Below, piece by piece: positions 24,111 through 32,334 of a stretch of 64,000 nucleotides of DNA. Source of the DNA: Brevundimonas basaltis (GTDB lineage Bacteria > Pseudomonadota > Alphaproteobacteria > Caulobacterales > Caulobacteraceae). The translations under genes and the position numbers were made by a program. The DNA is taken from positions 558,001 through 622,000 of the forward strand of contig NZ_JACHFZ010000001.1 of assembly GCF_014202075.1 (NCBI RefSeq), given 5' to 3'. The first letter of the stretch is position 1. Each line of letters begins with the position of its first letter. The notes beneath the pieces were generated by a model, which did no database searches, was not told the DNA's origin, and worked only from the letters and a program-made list of their open reading frames with translations.

Positions 24111-25045
24111 CCACGAGCGCCAAGGTCATCGACAACGCCGCATGGAGGCGAGCGAAGCCGGCCCTGTCGGTCCTGACGCCATTCCTGCGCAATGATCCGG
24201 ACGAATTGCTGGCCCTGCTGGACGAGGAGGCCGCGTCGGTCGACGGCGCGGTGGAGGTCATCGTGCTGGACGACGGCACATGCGATCCCGAACTGACAAG
24301 GCGGCTGACGGCGCGGATCAAGGCCATGGCCCTGCCCGCCCGGCTGATCACACTTACCGCCAATGAGGGCCGCTCGATCGGCCGCAACCGGCTGGCGGCG
24401 TCGGCGCGCGGCGGCAGCCTGCTGTTCCTCGACAGCGATATGCGGCCCGACCATCGCCGTTTCCTGCGCGACTGGTCCGATCTGGTGGCGCGCGAGGATC
24501 CCGCCGTGGCTTTCGGCGGCTTCTCGCTGCTGCAAGCGCCGACCGACGCCCGCTTCGCGGTGCACCGGGCGATGGCGGCGAAGTCTGAGTGCGTGCCCTA
24601 CACCGAGCGCGCCCGGCAGCCGGAGAAATACGTCTACACCTCAAACCTGCTGGTGCGCCGTGACGTGTTCGACTCCGAGGCGTTCGATCCCGGCTTCACC
24701 GGCTGGGGCTGGGAGGACGTCGAGTGGGCCATGCGGGTGTCGCGCCGGTTCCGGGTCGTCCACCTCGACAACGCGGCCACTCATATGGGGCTGGACACGG
24801 TGGCGTCGCTGGCCGGCAAGTACGAACAGTCGGCGCCGAATTTCGCGCGCATGGCCGACCGGCATCCCGAAATCATTGCGGCCTATCCCAGCTACAAGGC
24901 CGCCAGGCTGTTGAAGCGCCTGCCGGGCCTGCCGTGGTGGCGTGGAAGGATGCGGGGAGCCGCCGAGGCGGACTGGTTGCCGGTCCCGGCGCGGGCCTTC
25001 TCACTGCGCCTGTATCGCGCGGCGCTCTATGCGGAGGCGGTGTGA
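24107..25045 (+). CDS. Glycosyltransferase family 2
   Basis: A 312-residue GT-A-fold enzyme: LSVLTPFLRNDPDELLALLD opens the nucleotide-binding half, VIVLDDGT is the first acidic motif, NEGRSIGRNRLAASARG the ribose/phosphate region and LLFLDSDMRPDH the DXD-like metal site. GWGWEDVEWAMRVS follows, the region that holds the catalytic base in this family. It probably adds a sugar to the lipid-linked holdfast precursor on the cytoplasmic face. Overlaps both neighbours by 1-4 bases. Donor and acceptor are unknown. Confidence 0.88.
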   Translation: MTTSAKVIDNAAWRRAKPALSVLTPFLRNDPDELLALLDEEAASVDGAVEVIVLDDGTCDPELTRRLTARIKAMALPARLITLTANEGRSIGRNRLAASARGGSLLFLDSDMRPDHRRFLRDWSDLVAREDPAVAFGGFSLLQAPTDARFAVHRAMAAKSECVPYTERARQPEKYVYTSNLLVRRDVFDSEAFDPGFTGWGWEDVEWAMRVSRRFRVVHLDNAATHMGLDTVASLAGKYEQSAPNFARMADRHPEIIAAYPSYKAARLLKRLPGLPWWRGRMRGAAEADWLPVPARAFSLRLYRAALYAEAV

Positions 25046-25986
25046 TGGCGGACGTTGCGATCATCGTCCCGACCCTGCGGCGACCTCAGAGCCTCGAGCG
25101 CGCCCTGCGCTCGCTGTTCGCCCAGACCGGCGTCGCCGACCGCGTCTCCGCCATCGTGGTTGTGGACAACGATCCATCCGGCTCGGCCGAAGGCGGCGTC
25201 GAGGCCCTGCGCACGCTGTCGCCATGGCCACTGTTTTATGTCCATGCGCCCCGGCCGGGCGTCGCCACAGCGCGCAACGCCGGTCTCGCCGCCACCGACG
25301 CGCGGCTGATCGCCTTCCTCGACGATGACGAGGCGGCTTCGCCGCTCTGGCTGGGCAGCCTGATCAAGGCGCAGGAGACGACCGGAGCCGATGCGGTGTT
25401 CGGACCGATCACCGGTCGTGCGCCGGAAGCCGAGCCGTGGCTGAAGCCGTATCTCGAACGGTTCTTCGGCCGCGAGGGGCCCGCGCAAACCGGTCTGGTG
25501 GATGAGCCTTACGGCTGCGGCAACTCGCTGATGGTCCGGGCGACCGCCTTGCCCGGTTCAGAGCCGTTCGACCCTGGATCGGATCAGGTCGGCGGCGAGG
25601 ATGACGCCCTGTTCGCGGCCCTGCGGGACCGCGGGGGCCGCTTCGGCTGGGCCGCCGACGCATGGGTGGAGGAATTCGCGCCGGCGCATCGCGCGACGCT
25701 CGCCTATGCCCTCGCCCGCGCCTTCGCCTATGGTCAGGGGCCAAGCCAGACCGCGGCGGCGGCCCGCGACTGGCCGGCCGTGCTGCGCTGGATGATCATC
25801 GGCGTGGGGCAGACGATCGTCTGGGGCGCGGCTGCGGCGGCCCTGACCCTCATCCGCAGCCCAGCACGCGCGGCCCTGTACGACCGCACCGCGCGAGGCG
25901 TCGGAAAGCTGTTCTGGATGAAGGGCTTCGAACCGCACTTCTACGGCGCGCGCGAACTGGCGCGGCTGGAGCGCGCGGCCGCCTGA
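25045..25986 (+). CDS. Glycosyltransferase family 2 with C-terminal membrane segment
   Basis: 313 residues. The N-terminal GT2 domain begins MADVAIIVPTLRRPQSLERA and shows VVVDNDPSG, ARNAGLAATDARLIAFLDDD (DDD metal site) and VGGEDDALFAAL (catalytic acid region). Towards the C-terminus WMIIGVGQTIVWGAAAAALT is hydrophobic enough to anchor the enzyme to the inner membrane. Coupled to the preceding gene by TGATG. It is the last gene of the plus-strand operon and is the likely second sugar-adding step of holdfast assembly. Confidence 0.87.
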   Translation: MADVAIIVPTLRRPQSLERALRSLFAQTGVADRVSAIVVVDNDPSGSAEGGVEALRTLSPWPLFYVHAPRPGVATARNAGLAATDARLIAFLDDDEAASPLWLGSLIKAQETTGADAVFGPITGRAPEAEPWLKPYLERFFGREGPAQTGLVDEPYGCGNSLMVRATALPGSEPFDPGSDQVGGEDDALFAALRDRGGRFGWAADAWVEEFAPAHRATLAYALARAFAYGQGPSQTAAAARDWPAVLRWMIIGVGQTIVWGAAAAALTLIRSPARAALYDRTARGVGKLFWMKGFEPHFYGARELARLERAAA

Positions 25987-25992
25987 ACCCGG

Positions 25993-26343
25993 CTATTCGC
26001 CCCGATTCAGCGTGCGGTCGATGGCGGCATTGCGCTGGACCCGCTGGGCGTCACGCCGAACCATCCGCCACGACTGCCGGCACTCGGTGTCGGTCGACGG
26101 CCGGGCCGATGACGCCTTGGGGCGCGTGTGAGTGCGGCCGATGCCCCGGTCGCGCGCTTCGTCCCTGCGGCGGTGGGCGGTGGCCGTGGCCTGCACCGGG
26201 GCGCAGCTGTCGTCGGCTTGTTGTTCGGCGGCCTGGACAGGCTCGGCGGGCTGAGCGGCGGGCCCAGGCTGAACCTGGGTCGTCCAGGCACCGAGGGCGA
26301 GGCACCCGCCGGCGACAAGGATGCTGAGGATCGTGCGACGCAT
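25993..26343 (-). CDS. Small secreted hypothetical protein
   Basis: 116 residues from an ATG at 26341-26343 with AGGAGA eight bases upstream; the 21-residue longer frame was dropped. It begins MRRTILSILVAGGCLALGAW, a signal peptide or anchor, followed by a Gln/Pro/Ala-rich linker and an Arg-rich tail with two Cys (DDSCAPV and TECRQSW) that could form a disulfide. Converges with the glycosyltransferase operon with a 6-base gap. No family recognised. Confidence 0.6.
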   Translation of the reverse strand: MRRTILSILVAGGCLALGAWTTQVQPGPAAQPAEPVQAAEQQADDSCAPVQATATAHRRRDEARDRGIGRTHTRPKASSARPSTDTECRQSWRMVRRDAQRVQRNAAIDRTLNRGE

Positions 26344-26430
26344 GGCGGCTCTCCTGCGGCTCGGTCGAAGACCGATGGTTCCCGACAAGACGCCGCCTTG
26401 CGCCACGCGTCAAGGTTGATGACGCAGGCG

Positions 26431-27132
26431 TTATCCCGTCAGTCGTTTCAGAAACGCCGGCGGTTGGTAGGTGGAGCGGTTGACCACGACGCCGGCGATC
26501 TTGCCGCCCGCCGCCTCGATCTCGTCGCGCAGGTTCAGCGGATCGCCTGCGTCGGTGCTTTCCGCAGCGACCACCAGAACGGTGGCGTCGACGAAGGGCG
26601 CGAGGGTGATCGACATCGAACTGCGGTCGGTCGCCGGACTGTCGATGACCACCGTGTCAGCGTGTTTGCGCAGCGCGTCCCAGTAGCGGGCGTCGGCGAC
26701 CGGCTCGGCGCGCTGGCCCGAGCGCAGGTGTTCGGCGGCGAACCGGGTCACCCACAGGCGTCCGCCGAGGCAGGGACGCGCCGTCATCAGCCGCGCGGGG
26801 TGGACCGGCTTACCTGTCCGGTCAATGAGCCGGGGCGTGACGGCGAAGAAGATGGAACCGTCCGGGGTCGCGATGGCTGCCTTGCCCAAGGCGCCGAACC
26901 GGTCGGGTTCGGCCGCCACCGCCTCGAGTTGGCCCTGTTGCGCAAGGTCCGCATCGATCAGCCAGACCGGCCGGCGGGCGCGGACGGCGGCCAGACGGGC
27001 GTATTCGCGCGCCACGGTGGAGACCCCCTCCCCGGAACTGGCGGCGGCGATCTGGATCACGCGCCCGCGATGGCCCGGCGCCGGACCCAGCGCCGCCCAG
27101 AGAGCGGCCATTTCGGATGTCAGGTCGACCAT
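26431..27132 (-). CDS. hfsB: HfsB-like polysaccharide biosynthesis protein, degenerate P-loop
   Basis: A 233-residue soluble protein with the fold of the cytoplasmic BY-kinase/MinD-type domain that partners Wzc-like proteins. The P-loop position reads SSGEGVSTVAREYARLA, where active kinases have GEGKST, so the nucleotide-binding lysine is missing. WLIDADLAQQG corresponds to the A' motif and VVIDSPATDRSSM to Walker B. There is no Tyr-rich tail. Length and degeneracy match Caulobacter HfsB, which is needed for holdfast synthesis. It lies 61 bases downstream of hfsA on the same strand. Confidence 0.7.
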   Translation of the reverse strand: MVDLTSEMAALWAALGPAPGHRGRVIQIAAASSGEGVSTVAREYARLAAVRARRPVWLIDADLAQQGQLEAVAAEPDRFGALGKAAIATPDGSIFFAVTPRLIDRTGKPVHPARLMTARPCLGGRLWVTRFAAEHLRSGQRAEPVADARYWDALRKHADTVVIDSPATDRSSMSITLAPFVDATVLVVAAESTDAGDPLNLRDEIEAAGGKIAGVVVNRSTYQPPAFLKRLTG

Positions 27133-27193
27133 CGAATCGCTACGCGCCCGGCTACAGGTCCCTACGCTACCATGACGGGCGCGGACGCGCGCA

Positions 27194-28639
27194 TCATCGG
27201 GCCTTCATCGGGGCCACCGCGAGCACCGGCATCTCCAGCGTTCGCCCGGTCGAGGCCGGGGTGACGTAGCCGCGCCGGGTGAACACCCGCAGCAGACCCA
27301 CGCAGAGAGCCGTGAAGGCCGCGAACAGGAAGACGACCGCCAGCAGCGGCGCCTTCAGGCTTGATCCGCGCGTGGGGGCTTCGGCCCTCTCTATGACGGT
27401 GACATTATCGGCTCCGGCCGCGACCAGGGCGCCGTCGGCGCGGGCCTGGGCCTCGCGCTGCTGAAACTCGCGGATGCTGGCGGTCAGCACCTCGCGGTTC
27501 CCGGCGAGGTTGGCGTTGGTGGATTCCAGCCGGTTCATCTCGGCCAGACGCGAGCGCAGCAGGGCCAGCTGGCTGTCGGCGACGGCCAACCGGGCCGCCA
27601 GGCCGGCACGGTCCGCGGCGGCGGTGATCCGTTCGGTTTCGATGGCGGTGAAGATGGTGCTGGGGCCGGTCCGGACCTCCTTGGCGCCGACCGTCGTGCC
27701 GCTGGCGACATAGCTCTGCAGGTCCGCGATCTGCTGTTCAATGTCCTTCACCGGCTGGGCGTCGGGCGTATAGCGCGACAGCAAGGCCTCGCGCTGGGTG
27801 CGCAGTTCGAGAATCTGGTTCTGGGCCGAGACGTTCAGATCCTGCTGCAGCACCACCTCGGCCGGCTGTTGCGCCAGCTGGGCCTGGAGGGTGTTGAGCC
27901 GCTGGGTGGCCTGATTCAGCTGGGCCCGCAGAGACAGGGCCTCGGCCTGGGTCGTCTGATAGTTGGCGGCCAGCGACGCCTTGGCGGTGGCGAAGTCGCC
28001 GATGTCGTTGGAGGTCATGAAGGCGTTGTAGGCGGCGTCGGCTTTGGCCAGTTCGTCTTCGAAGGCCTCGCGCTGGGCGGCGATGGCGGGGGTGGCGCGA
28101 TCGCGGAAGACCGAGCGGCGCTGTACCAGATACTGGTCGATCAGGCCGTTGAGGATGGTCGCGGCGCGTACCGGATCGTCGGCCGCGTAGGAGGCCGAGA
28201 TGATGGCGCTGCCCGGGGTGGTGCCGACGCCGAGGCCGCTGTCGAGCGCCTTCAGGGCAGCGGCCTTCTTCTCGGCGGGCGTGCCCCTTGCGCGCGGGCC
28301 GAGGATGGCGTCGGCGCCGAGGGCGTCGACCGTCTTCTGTTTGACCGCGAGACTGCCGAGGATCTGGGCTTCGGACTGGGCGACAGCGTCGGCCTCAAGC
28401 GGCTGGCCGCCGCGATCGGCAGCTCCCACGCGGGGCTGGTAGACGTATTCCTGACCAACGCCGGCGTAGACGCTGGCGCTGGCGGTATAGGATTTCTTCA
28501 GGGTCAGGACCGCCGCCGTCCCGATCGCGAACACCAGCAGGAAGATGACGACCATCAGCAGCAACTCGCGGAACAGCAGGCCGACGACGTCGAGAAAGCC
28601 GTAGCGCGGGCGGACTGTGGTGTAGGCCGTCGTGCGCAT
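27194..28639 (-). CDS. hfsA: HfsA-like chain-length determinant (Wzc/Wzz family)
   Basis: A 481-residue inner-membrane polysaccharide co-polymerase. The first helix is FRELLLMVVIFLLVFAIGTA (residues ~23-45) and the second LLAVVFLFAAFTALCVGLL (~435-455). Between them lies a long periplasmic coiled-coil region with many Gln/Ala/Leu heptads, e.g. LRAQLNQATQRLNTLQAQL. After the second helix only a short tail follows, so the kinase domain is separate, as in HfsA plus HfsB. It would link repeat-unit polymerisation to the export pore. It diverges from the hfsD-like gene across about 125 bases. Confidence 0.78.
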   Translation of the reverse strand: MRTTAYTTVRPRYGFLDVVGLLFRELLLMVVIFLLVFAIGTAAVLTLKKSYTASASVYAGVGQEYVYQPRVGAADRGGQPLEADAVAQSEAQILGSLAVKQKTVDALGADAILGPRARGTPAEKKAAALKALDSGLGVGTTPGSAIISASYAADDPVRAATILNGLIDQYLVQRRSVFRDRATPAIAAQREAFEDELAKADAAYNAFMTSNDIGDFATAKASLAANYQTTQAEALSLRAQLNQATQRLNTLQAQLAQQPAEVVLQQDLNVSAQNQILELRTQREALLSRYTPDAQPVKDIEQQIADLQSYVASGTTVGAKEVRTGPSTIFTAIETERITAAADRAGLAARLAVADSQLALLRSRLAEMNRLESTNANLAGNREVLTASIREFQQREAQARADGALVAAGADNVTVIERAEAPTRGSSLKAPLLAVVFLFAAFTALCVGLLRVFTRRGYVTPASTGRTLEMPVLAVAPMKAR

Positions 28640-28764
28640 GCGGGCGAACTGATTCCATACTGCGGGACTGAACGGGACCAGCCTTGGGCCAGCGGCGTTA
28701 ACCCATGGTTACCCATAAGCGGCGACCTTGCCTCTCAGACGCCGCTTTCGGGAATCGCACCGCT
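28640..28764. promoter_or_regulatory. Divergent promoter region between hfsA- and hfsD-like genes
   Basis: The 125 bases separate two export genes transcribed away from each other and must hold both promoters. A plus-strand frame from 28705 is open but lacks a ribosome site. No clear operator was recognised. Confidence 0.5.
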
Positions 28765-29520
28765 ATGTCCATCGACCGTCGCCTGCTGCTTCTGGGCCTC
28801 GCCGGCGTCGGAGGGACGCTGGTCGCCGGATGCGGCGGCGGCGAGTACGGCGCACGGATGCCCGGCCCGGTGGCGGGGGCTCAGCGCGTCAGGGAAGCGG
28901 GGCGGTCTTCGTTTCCGGAGATCGGGTTCGCGGACTGGACCGAGACCGAACCTGAATACGTCCTCTATCCCGGCGACGAGATCGAGATCGCCACACCCAC
29001 GGCGCCGGAACTCACGCGCACCCAGAGGATCGGGCCCGACGGACGCATCTCACTGCCGCTGGTCGGGCAGATCATGGCCGCGGATCGCACCATCGCCGAG
29101 GTCGAGGCGGATGCGTCCGACGCCTTCGCCAGCCAGCTGCGCCGCCCCATGGTGGAGATCACGCTGAAGACCGCCGGCCCGATCCGGGTCTGGGTCGGCG
29201 GCGAGGTTCGCACCCCTGGCATGATCGAGATGAACGGCGACCTCGACGCCTATCAGGCCGTGATCCAGGCCGGGGACTTCCTGCCGACCGCCCGTCCGCA
29301 GGAGGTGGCCCTGATCCGACGCGGTCCGGGGGGAATCCGGATGATGCGGGCGGTCGATCTGCGCCCCCGCCGCGGCGAGGTGGTCGCCCTGCGGCGCGGC
29401 GACATCATCTTCGTGCCGCGCTCGAACCTCGGCGAGGTGGCGAACTTCGTCTCGCTGTTCCGCAACGCTCTGCCGATCGGCTTCAGCTACGCCATCGGCG
29501 GGCAGTATCAGAACTTTTAG
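28765..29520 (+). CDS. hfsD: HfsD/Wza-like outer-membrane polysaccharide export lipoprotein
   Basis: About 251 residues from the ATG at 28765. The start carries twin arginine-like charges, a hydrophobic stretch and the lipobox GGTLVAGC, so it is an exported lipoprotein. The poly_export (SLBB-type) domain follows: YVLYPGDEIEIATPTAPELT, RIGPDGRISLPLVGQIMAAD, and a SLBB segment VWVGGEVRTPGMIEMNGDLD. It closes with VVALRRGDIIFVPRS. It should form the outer-membrane channel for the polymer made by the adjacent genes. In Caulobacter the homologue is required for holdfast. Here the gene is divergent from hfsA instead of leading it. Confidence 0.78.
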   Translation: MSIDRRLLLLGLAGVGGTLVAGCGGGEYGARMPGPVAGAQRVREAGRSSFPEIGFADWTETEPEYVLYPGDEIEIATPTAPELTRTQRIGPDGRISLPLVGQIMAADRTIAEVEADASDAFASQLRRPMVEITLKTAGPIRVWVGGEVRTPGMIEMNGDLDAYQAVIQAGDFLPTARPQEVALIRRGPGGIRMMRAVDLRPRRGEVVALRRGDIIFVPRSNLGEVANFVSLFRNALPIGFSYAIGGQYQNF

Positions 29521-29625
29521 GGCCGCCCCCAGGGGCTCCGTCCTGACGTTTGCTGATCCTCCGTCGGGCGGGAGTTGCCCGCCAGCTTCTCCCTGCCGTA
29601 AAGTCGGCGGAACTCGGGAGGGATT

Positions 29626-30120
29626 ATGGGCCGCATTGGAATTCTCGTAGTCGGGCTGGCCCTTGCCATCCCCGTCGGGTGGGCGGAAGCCTCAATCCCG
29701 CCATCCTACCGGGTGCTGGTGGTCTCGGCGGACAAGGAGGCGGAAGCCCAGTCCGACGCCCTGGTGCAGTATATGAGCGCCCTTGAGGCCTTCGCCCGTG
29801 TCGCGCCAGCGGTTCGTGAGCACGAGGTTCGCGCCTGCCTCGAGGACGACGATTTCGGGGGGTGCGTCCGAGGTCTCGTCCCGGCGCCCGAACACTGGCA
29901 GGACCCGCGCCACATCGTGATCCGGGCCGAGGGGGCCGGATCCGGACGACTCTCCTGGACCTGCGTAGGCTCCGGCGCCTATCGCGCTCCGACCGCGGCA
30001 CAGCAGGTCGAGCTGGATGCACGGACCGCGATCTTCGGCGAAGGTGACGACCAGACCGGGGCCCTGCGGGCCGCGATGGATTGCGTCCGGTCAGCGGCGC
30101 TCGAATCCAGTCGCCCGTGA
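29626..30120 (+). CDS. Secreted hypothetical protein
   Basis: 164 residues with GGGAGG upstream of the ATG. The N-terminal MGRIGILVVGLALAIPVGWA is a signal peptide, with probable cleavage after AEA. The mature part has four cysteines (VRACLEDDDFGGCVRG, LSWTCVGSG, MDCVRSA), consistent with two disulfides in the periplasm. No domain was recognised. It converges with the Sel1-like gene. Confidence 0.68.
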   Translation: MGRIGILVVGLALAIPVGWAEASIPPSYRVLVVSADKEAEAQSDALVQYMSALEAFARVAPAVREHEVRACLEDDDFGGCVRGLVPAPEHWQDPRHIVIRAEGAGSGRLSWTCVGSGAYRAPTAAQQVELDARTAIFGEGDDQTGALRAAMDCVRSAALESSRP

Positions 30121-30124
30121 GCGC

Positions 30125-30427
30125 CTAGGCGGCGAGTTTCACCACGCCGGCGTCGATCCAGCGGCGAGCGGCCTTCTGGGCCTCGCAGATCTCGTCCTGC
30201 TCCATCTCGGCGCTCATCTCGCGGCGGTAGACGCGCGCCTCGACCGAGCCCTTCATGGCGGCGAGATTGAAGATCATGTGGGCCGAAACGCGGTCCATCG
30301 GGCAACCGCCCTGGCCGCTCGAATACATCATGCCCAGCCGGAACAGGTCGTCCCCGCTCATGTCGGCCGTCGGCAGGGGCAGACCCTGCTCTTCGTTGGT
30401 CGTGGGCGCGGTTTCTTGCGCGATCAT
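30125..30427 (-). CDS. Sel1-like repeat protein (short)
   Basis: 100 residues from the ATG at 30425-30427, with GGAGG eight bases upstream; a GTG one codon earlier is also possible. The region DDLFRLGMMYSSGQGGCPMD followed by RVSAHMIFNLAAMKGSVEAR matches one Sel1/TPR-like helical pair (LG..Y..G..G...D...A...F..AA..G...A). The remaining helix carries EICEAQKAARRWID. Conserved short proteins of this type occur in Caulobacterales. A protein-protein interaction role is likely, partner unknown. Confidence 0.75.
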   Translation of the reverse strand: MIAQETAPTTNEEQGLPLPTADMSGDDLFRLGMMYSSGQGGCPMDRVSAHMIFNLAAMKGSVEARVYRREMSAEMEQDEICEAQKAARRWIDAGVVKLAA

Positions 30428-30640
30428 CACCGTATCCTCCGAACCGGAGCCGTTCTGGCCCCGCCCTCTGACACGAATGAAATACCCGCGGTTTGAAGTT
30501 AAAGTTAACAGGAACGAGGCCGAACCGACCTTTCGGGCAAATCCGGCTCGAATAGTGCGGCGCGTAAATACCTCTGAAATCTCTTCGAAATCTCTGATTC
30601 ACGACTTCTAACGAAGAGTCACCCGGCGGTTTGCAGGGGG

Positions 30641-31360
30641 TTACAGGGCCCGCTGTCCAAACAGCACCTTGCGGGCCTCCTCCGCCGCGCTTCCCGAGGC
30701 CGTCAGCGAGCGACGAAGGTCTTCACCCAACGCTCGCCCTGCCCTGACGGCGGGCCGCTCGCCGACGCGGTTCATCCACGCTTTGAGGCCGGGGAACTCT
30801 TCGAGGGACTGTCCCTGCAGCGCAGGCAGGATCCATGGCCATATCGCCATGTCGGCAATGGAATAGTCGCCGGCAATGAACTCCCGGTCCGCCAGCCGGC
30901 GGTCCAGAACGCCGTAGAGGCGGTGCGTCTCATCAGTGTAGCGGCGCACGCCGTAGGCGATCTGGCGCTGGTCCTTGACCATGGCCGGCGCGTACTGGCG
31001 GAAGTGATGGGTCTGGCCCGCCATCGGGCCGAGGCCGCCGACCTGCCAGAACAGCCACTGGTCGACCTCGGCCTTACCGCGAGGGTCCTGCGGATAGAAG
31101 CGGCCCGATTTCACGCCGAGATATTGCAGGATGGCGCCGGACTCGAAGATCGACAGGGGTCTCCCATCGGGTCCTTCCGGGTCGATGATGGCCGGCATCC
31201 GCCTATTGGCGCTGATGACCTGGAAGGCCGGATCGAACTGCTCGCCCACGCCGATGTTTACCGGCTTCATCTCGTAGGGCAGTCCCATCTCCTCGAGGGC
31301 GATGGAGATCTTCCAGCCGTTCGGCGTGGGCCAGTACCAGAGTTCGATCGGTCGGGTCAC
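30641..31360 (-). CDS. Glutathione S-transferase family protein, YghU/YfcG-like
   Basis: 239 residues from a GTG at 31358-31360 with AGGAG upstream. The N-terminal thioredoxin-fold domain has LWYWPTPNGWKISIALEEMG, where the T-P-N motif is typical of nu-class disulfide-bond oxidoreductases, then NRRMPAIIDPEG (cis-Pro) and SIFESGAILQYLG (E-S glutathione contact). The all-helical C-terminal domain has FIAGDYSIADMAIWPWI. It probably acts on glutathione disulfides or peroxides in the cytosol. Stands alone. Confidence 0.88.
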   Translation of the reverse strand: MTRPIELWYWPTPNGWKISIALEEMGLPYEMKPVNIGVGEQFDPAFQVISANRRMPAIIDPEGPDGRPLSIFESGAILQYLGVKSGRFYPQDPRGKAEVDQWLFWQVGGLGPMAGQTHHFRQYAPAMVKDQRQIAYGVRRYTDETHRLYGVLDRRLADREFIAGDYSIADMAIWPWILPALQGQSLEEFPGLKAWMNRVGERPAVRAGRALGEDLRRSLTASGSAAEEARKVLFGQRAL

Positions 31361-31537
31361 ACGGCGCGCTCCTGGGTTCGAAGACGCCGGACGTGGGAAG
31401 GCGGAGGCCCCAGCGCAACGGCTTTGCGGCGAACCTGAAAGGGATGTTCAGGCGCAGTTCATCGCGGTCCGGACAGGCTCGCGTATGATTAACGGGCCGG
31501 TTCAGCCTATCCGTCCCGACAGTGGATGGAGAGGATC

Positions 31538-32173
31538 ATGAAGCGATTCACCAGGGCTGCGATCATTGGCCTCGCCCTGGCCACCACCGCCGCACCGATG
31601 GTCGCCGAGGCCCAGAGCCGCCGCGACCGTGAGGAGCGCCGCGACGATCGCCGCGACTACCGCCAGGATCGTCGCGAAGATCGCCGGGAATATCGTCAGG
31701 AACGCCGCGAGGACCGCAGGGACTGGCGCAGGGGCGAATACGACAGTCGCCGGGACTACCGCCGGGACCGCCGCGAGGATCGCAGGGATTTCCGCGAGGA
31801 GCGCCGTCAAGACCGGCGCGACTTCCGTCGGGACCGGCGCAACGACCACCATTGGGACCGCCGCTGGGACCGCTACAGTCGCGACTGGTGGCGCGGGCGA
31901 GACGACTTCCGCGACTATCGCGGCCGGCGGAACGGCTACTGGTACGCCCCGAGCTACGGCTACTACCGCGTCGAGCCACGCTATTACGGCTACCGTTGGC
32001 AGCGAGGTCATTACCTGCCGCACTCGTACCGGAGCTATTATGTGCGCGACCCGTATGTCTACGGCCTGCGCCCGGCGCCGCGCGGCTATCGCTACGTTCA
32101 TGCCGGCGACGACATCGTCATGATCGCCATCGCCACCGGGCTGATCGCCAGCGTGCTGCACGACGTATTCTAG
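31538..32173 (+). CDS. RcnB-family periplasmic protein with Arg/Asp-rich repeats (copy 1)
   Basis: 211 residues from the ATG at 31538 (GGAGAGG upstream). Signal peptide to AEA, then about 75 residues of tandem short repeats built on R-R-D/E (for example RRDYRQDRREDRREYRQERR), then a Tyr/Trp-rich region (WYAPSYGYYRVEPRYYGYRW) and the RcnB-type sequence GHYLPHSYRSYYVRDPYVYG. It ends with a hydrophobic helix IVMIAIATGLIASVL. RcnB of E. coli limits metal efflux in the periplasm; the role of these repeat-rich alphaproteobacterial forms is not established. A second copy follows at 32335. Confidence 0.8.
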   Translation: MKRFTRAAIIGLALATTAAPMVAEAQSRRDREERRDDRRDYRQDRREDRREYRQERREDRRDWRRGEYDSRRDYRRDRREDRRDFREERRQDRRDFRRDRRNDHHWDRRWDRYSRDWWRGRDDFRDYRGRRNGYWYAPSYGYYRVEPRYYGYRWQRGHYLPHSYRSYYVRDPYVYGLRPAPRGYRYVHAGDDIVMIAIATGLIASVLHDVF

Positions 32174-32196
32174 ACTGGTCGAACCGGCCACCAGAG

Positions 32197-32223
32197 CGCC
32201 CCGCCGGTCATGGCGGCGGGGCG
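32197..32223 (+). terminator. Hairpin after the first RcnB-like gene
   Basis: Perfect 10-bp stem CGCCCCGCCG (32197-32206) / CGGCGGGGCG (32214-32223) with a 7-base loop, 24 bases after the stop codon. No T-run follows, so Rho-independent termination is plausible but not certain. Confidence 0.5.
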
Positions 32224-32334
32224 TCGCACGCCCGCTTCGCCCGCGCCTGACGCGCCCGTTCAGTCAAGGTTCATCATGCCGACCCGACCTTAGCCTCAAG
32301 CCGCCTGACAGGGGCGTGCAGGAAGAAGACGAGA

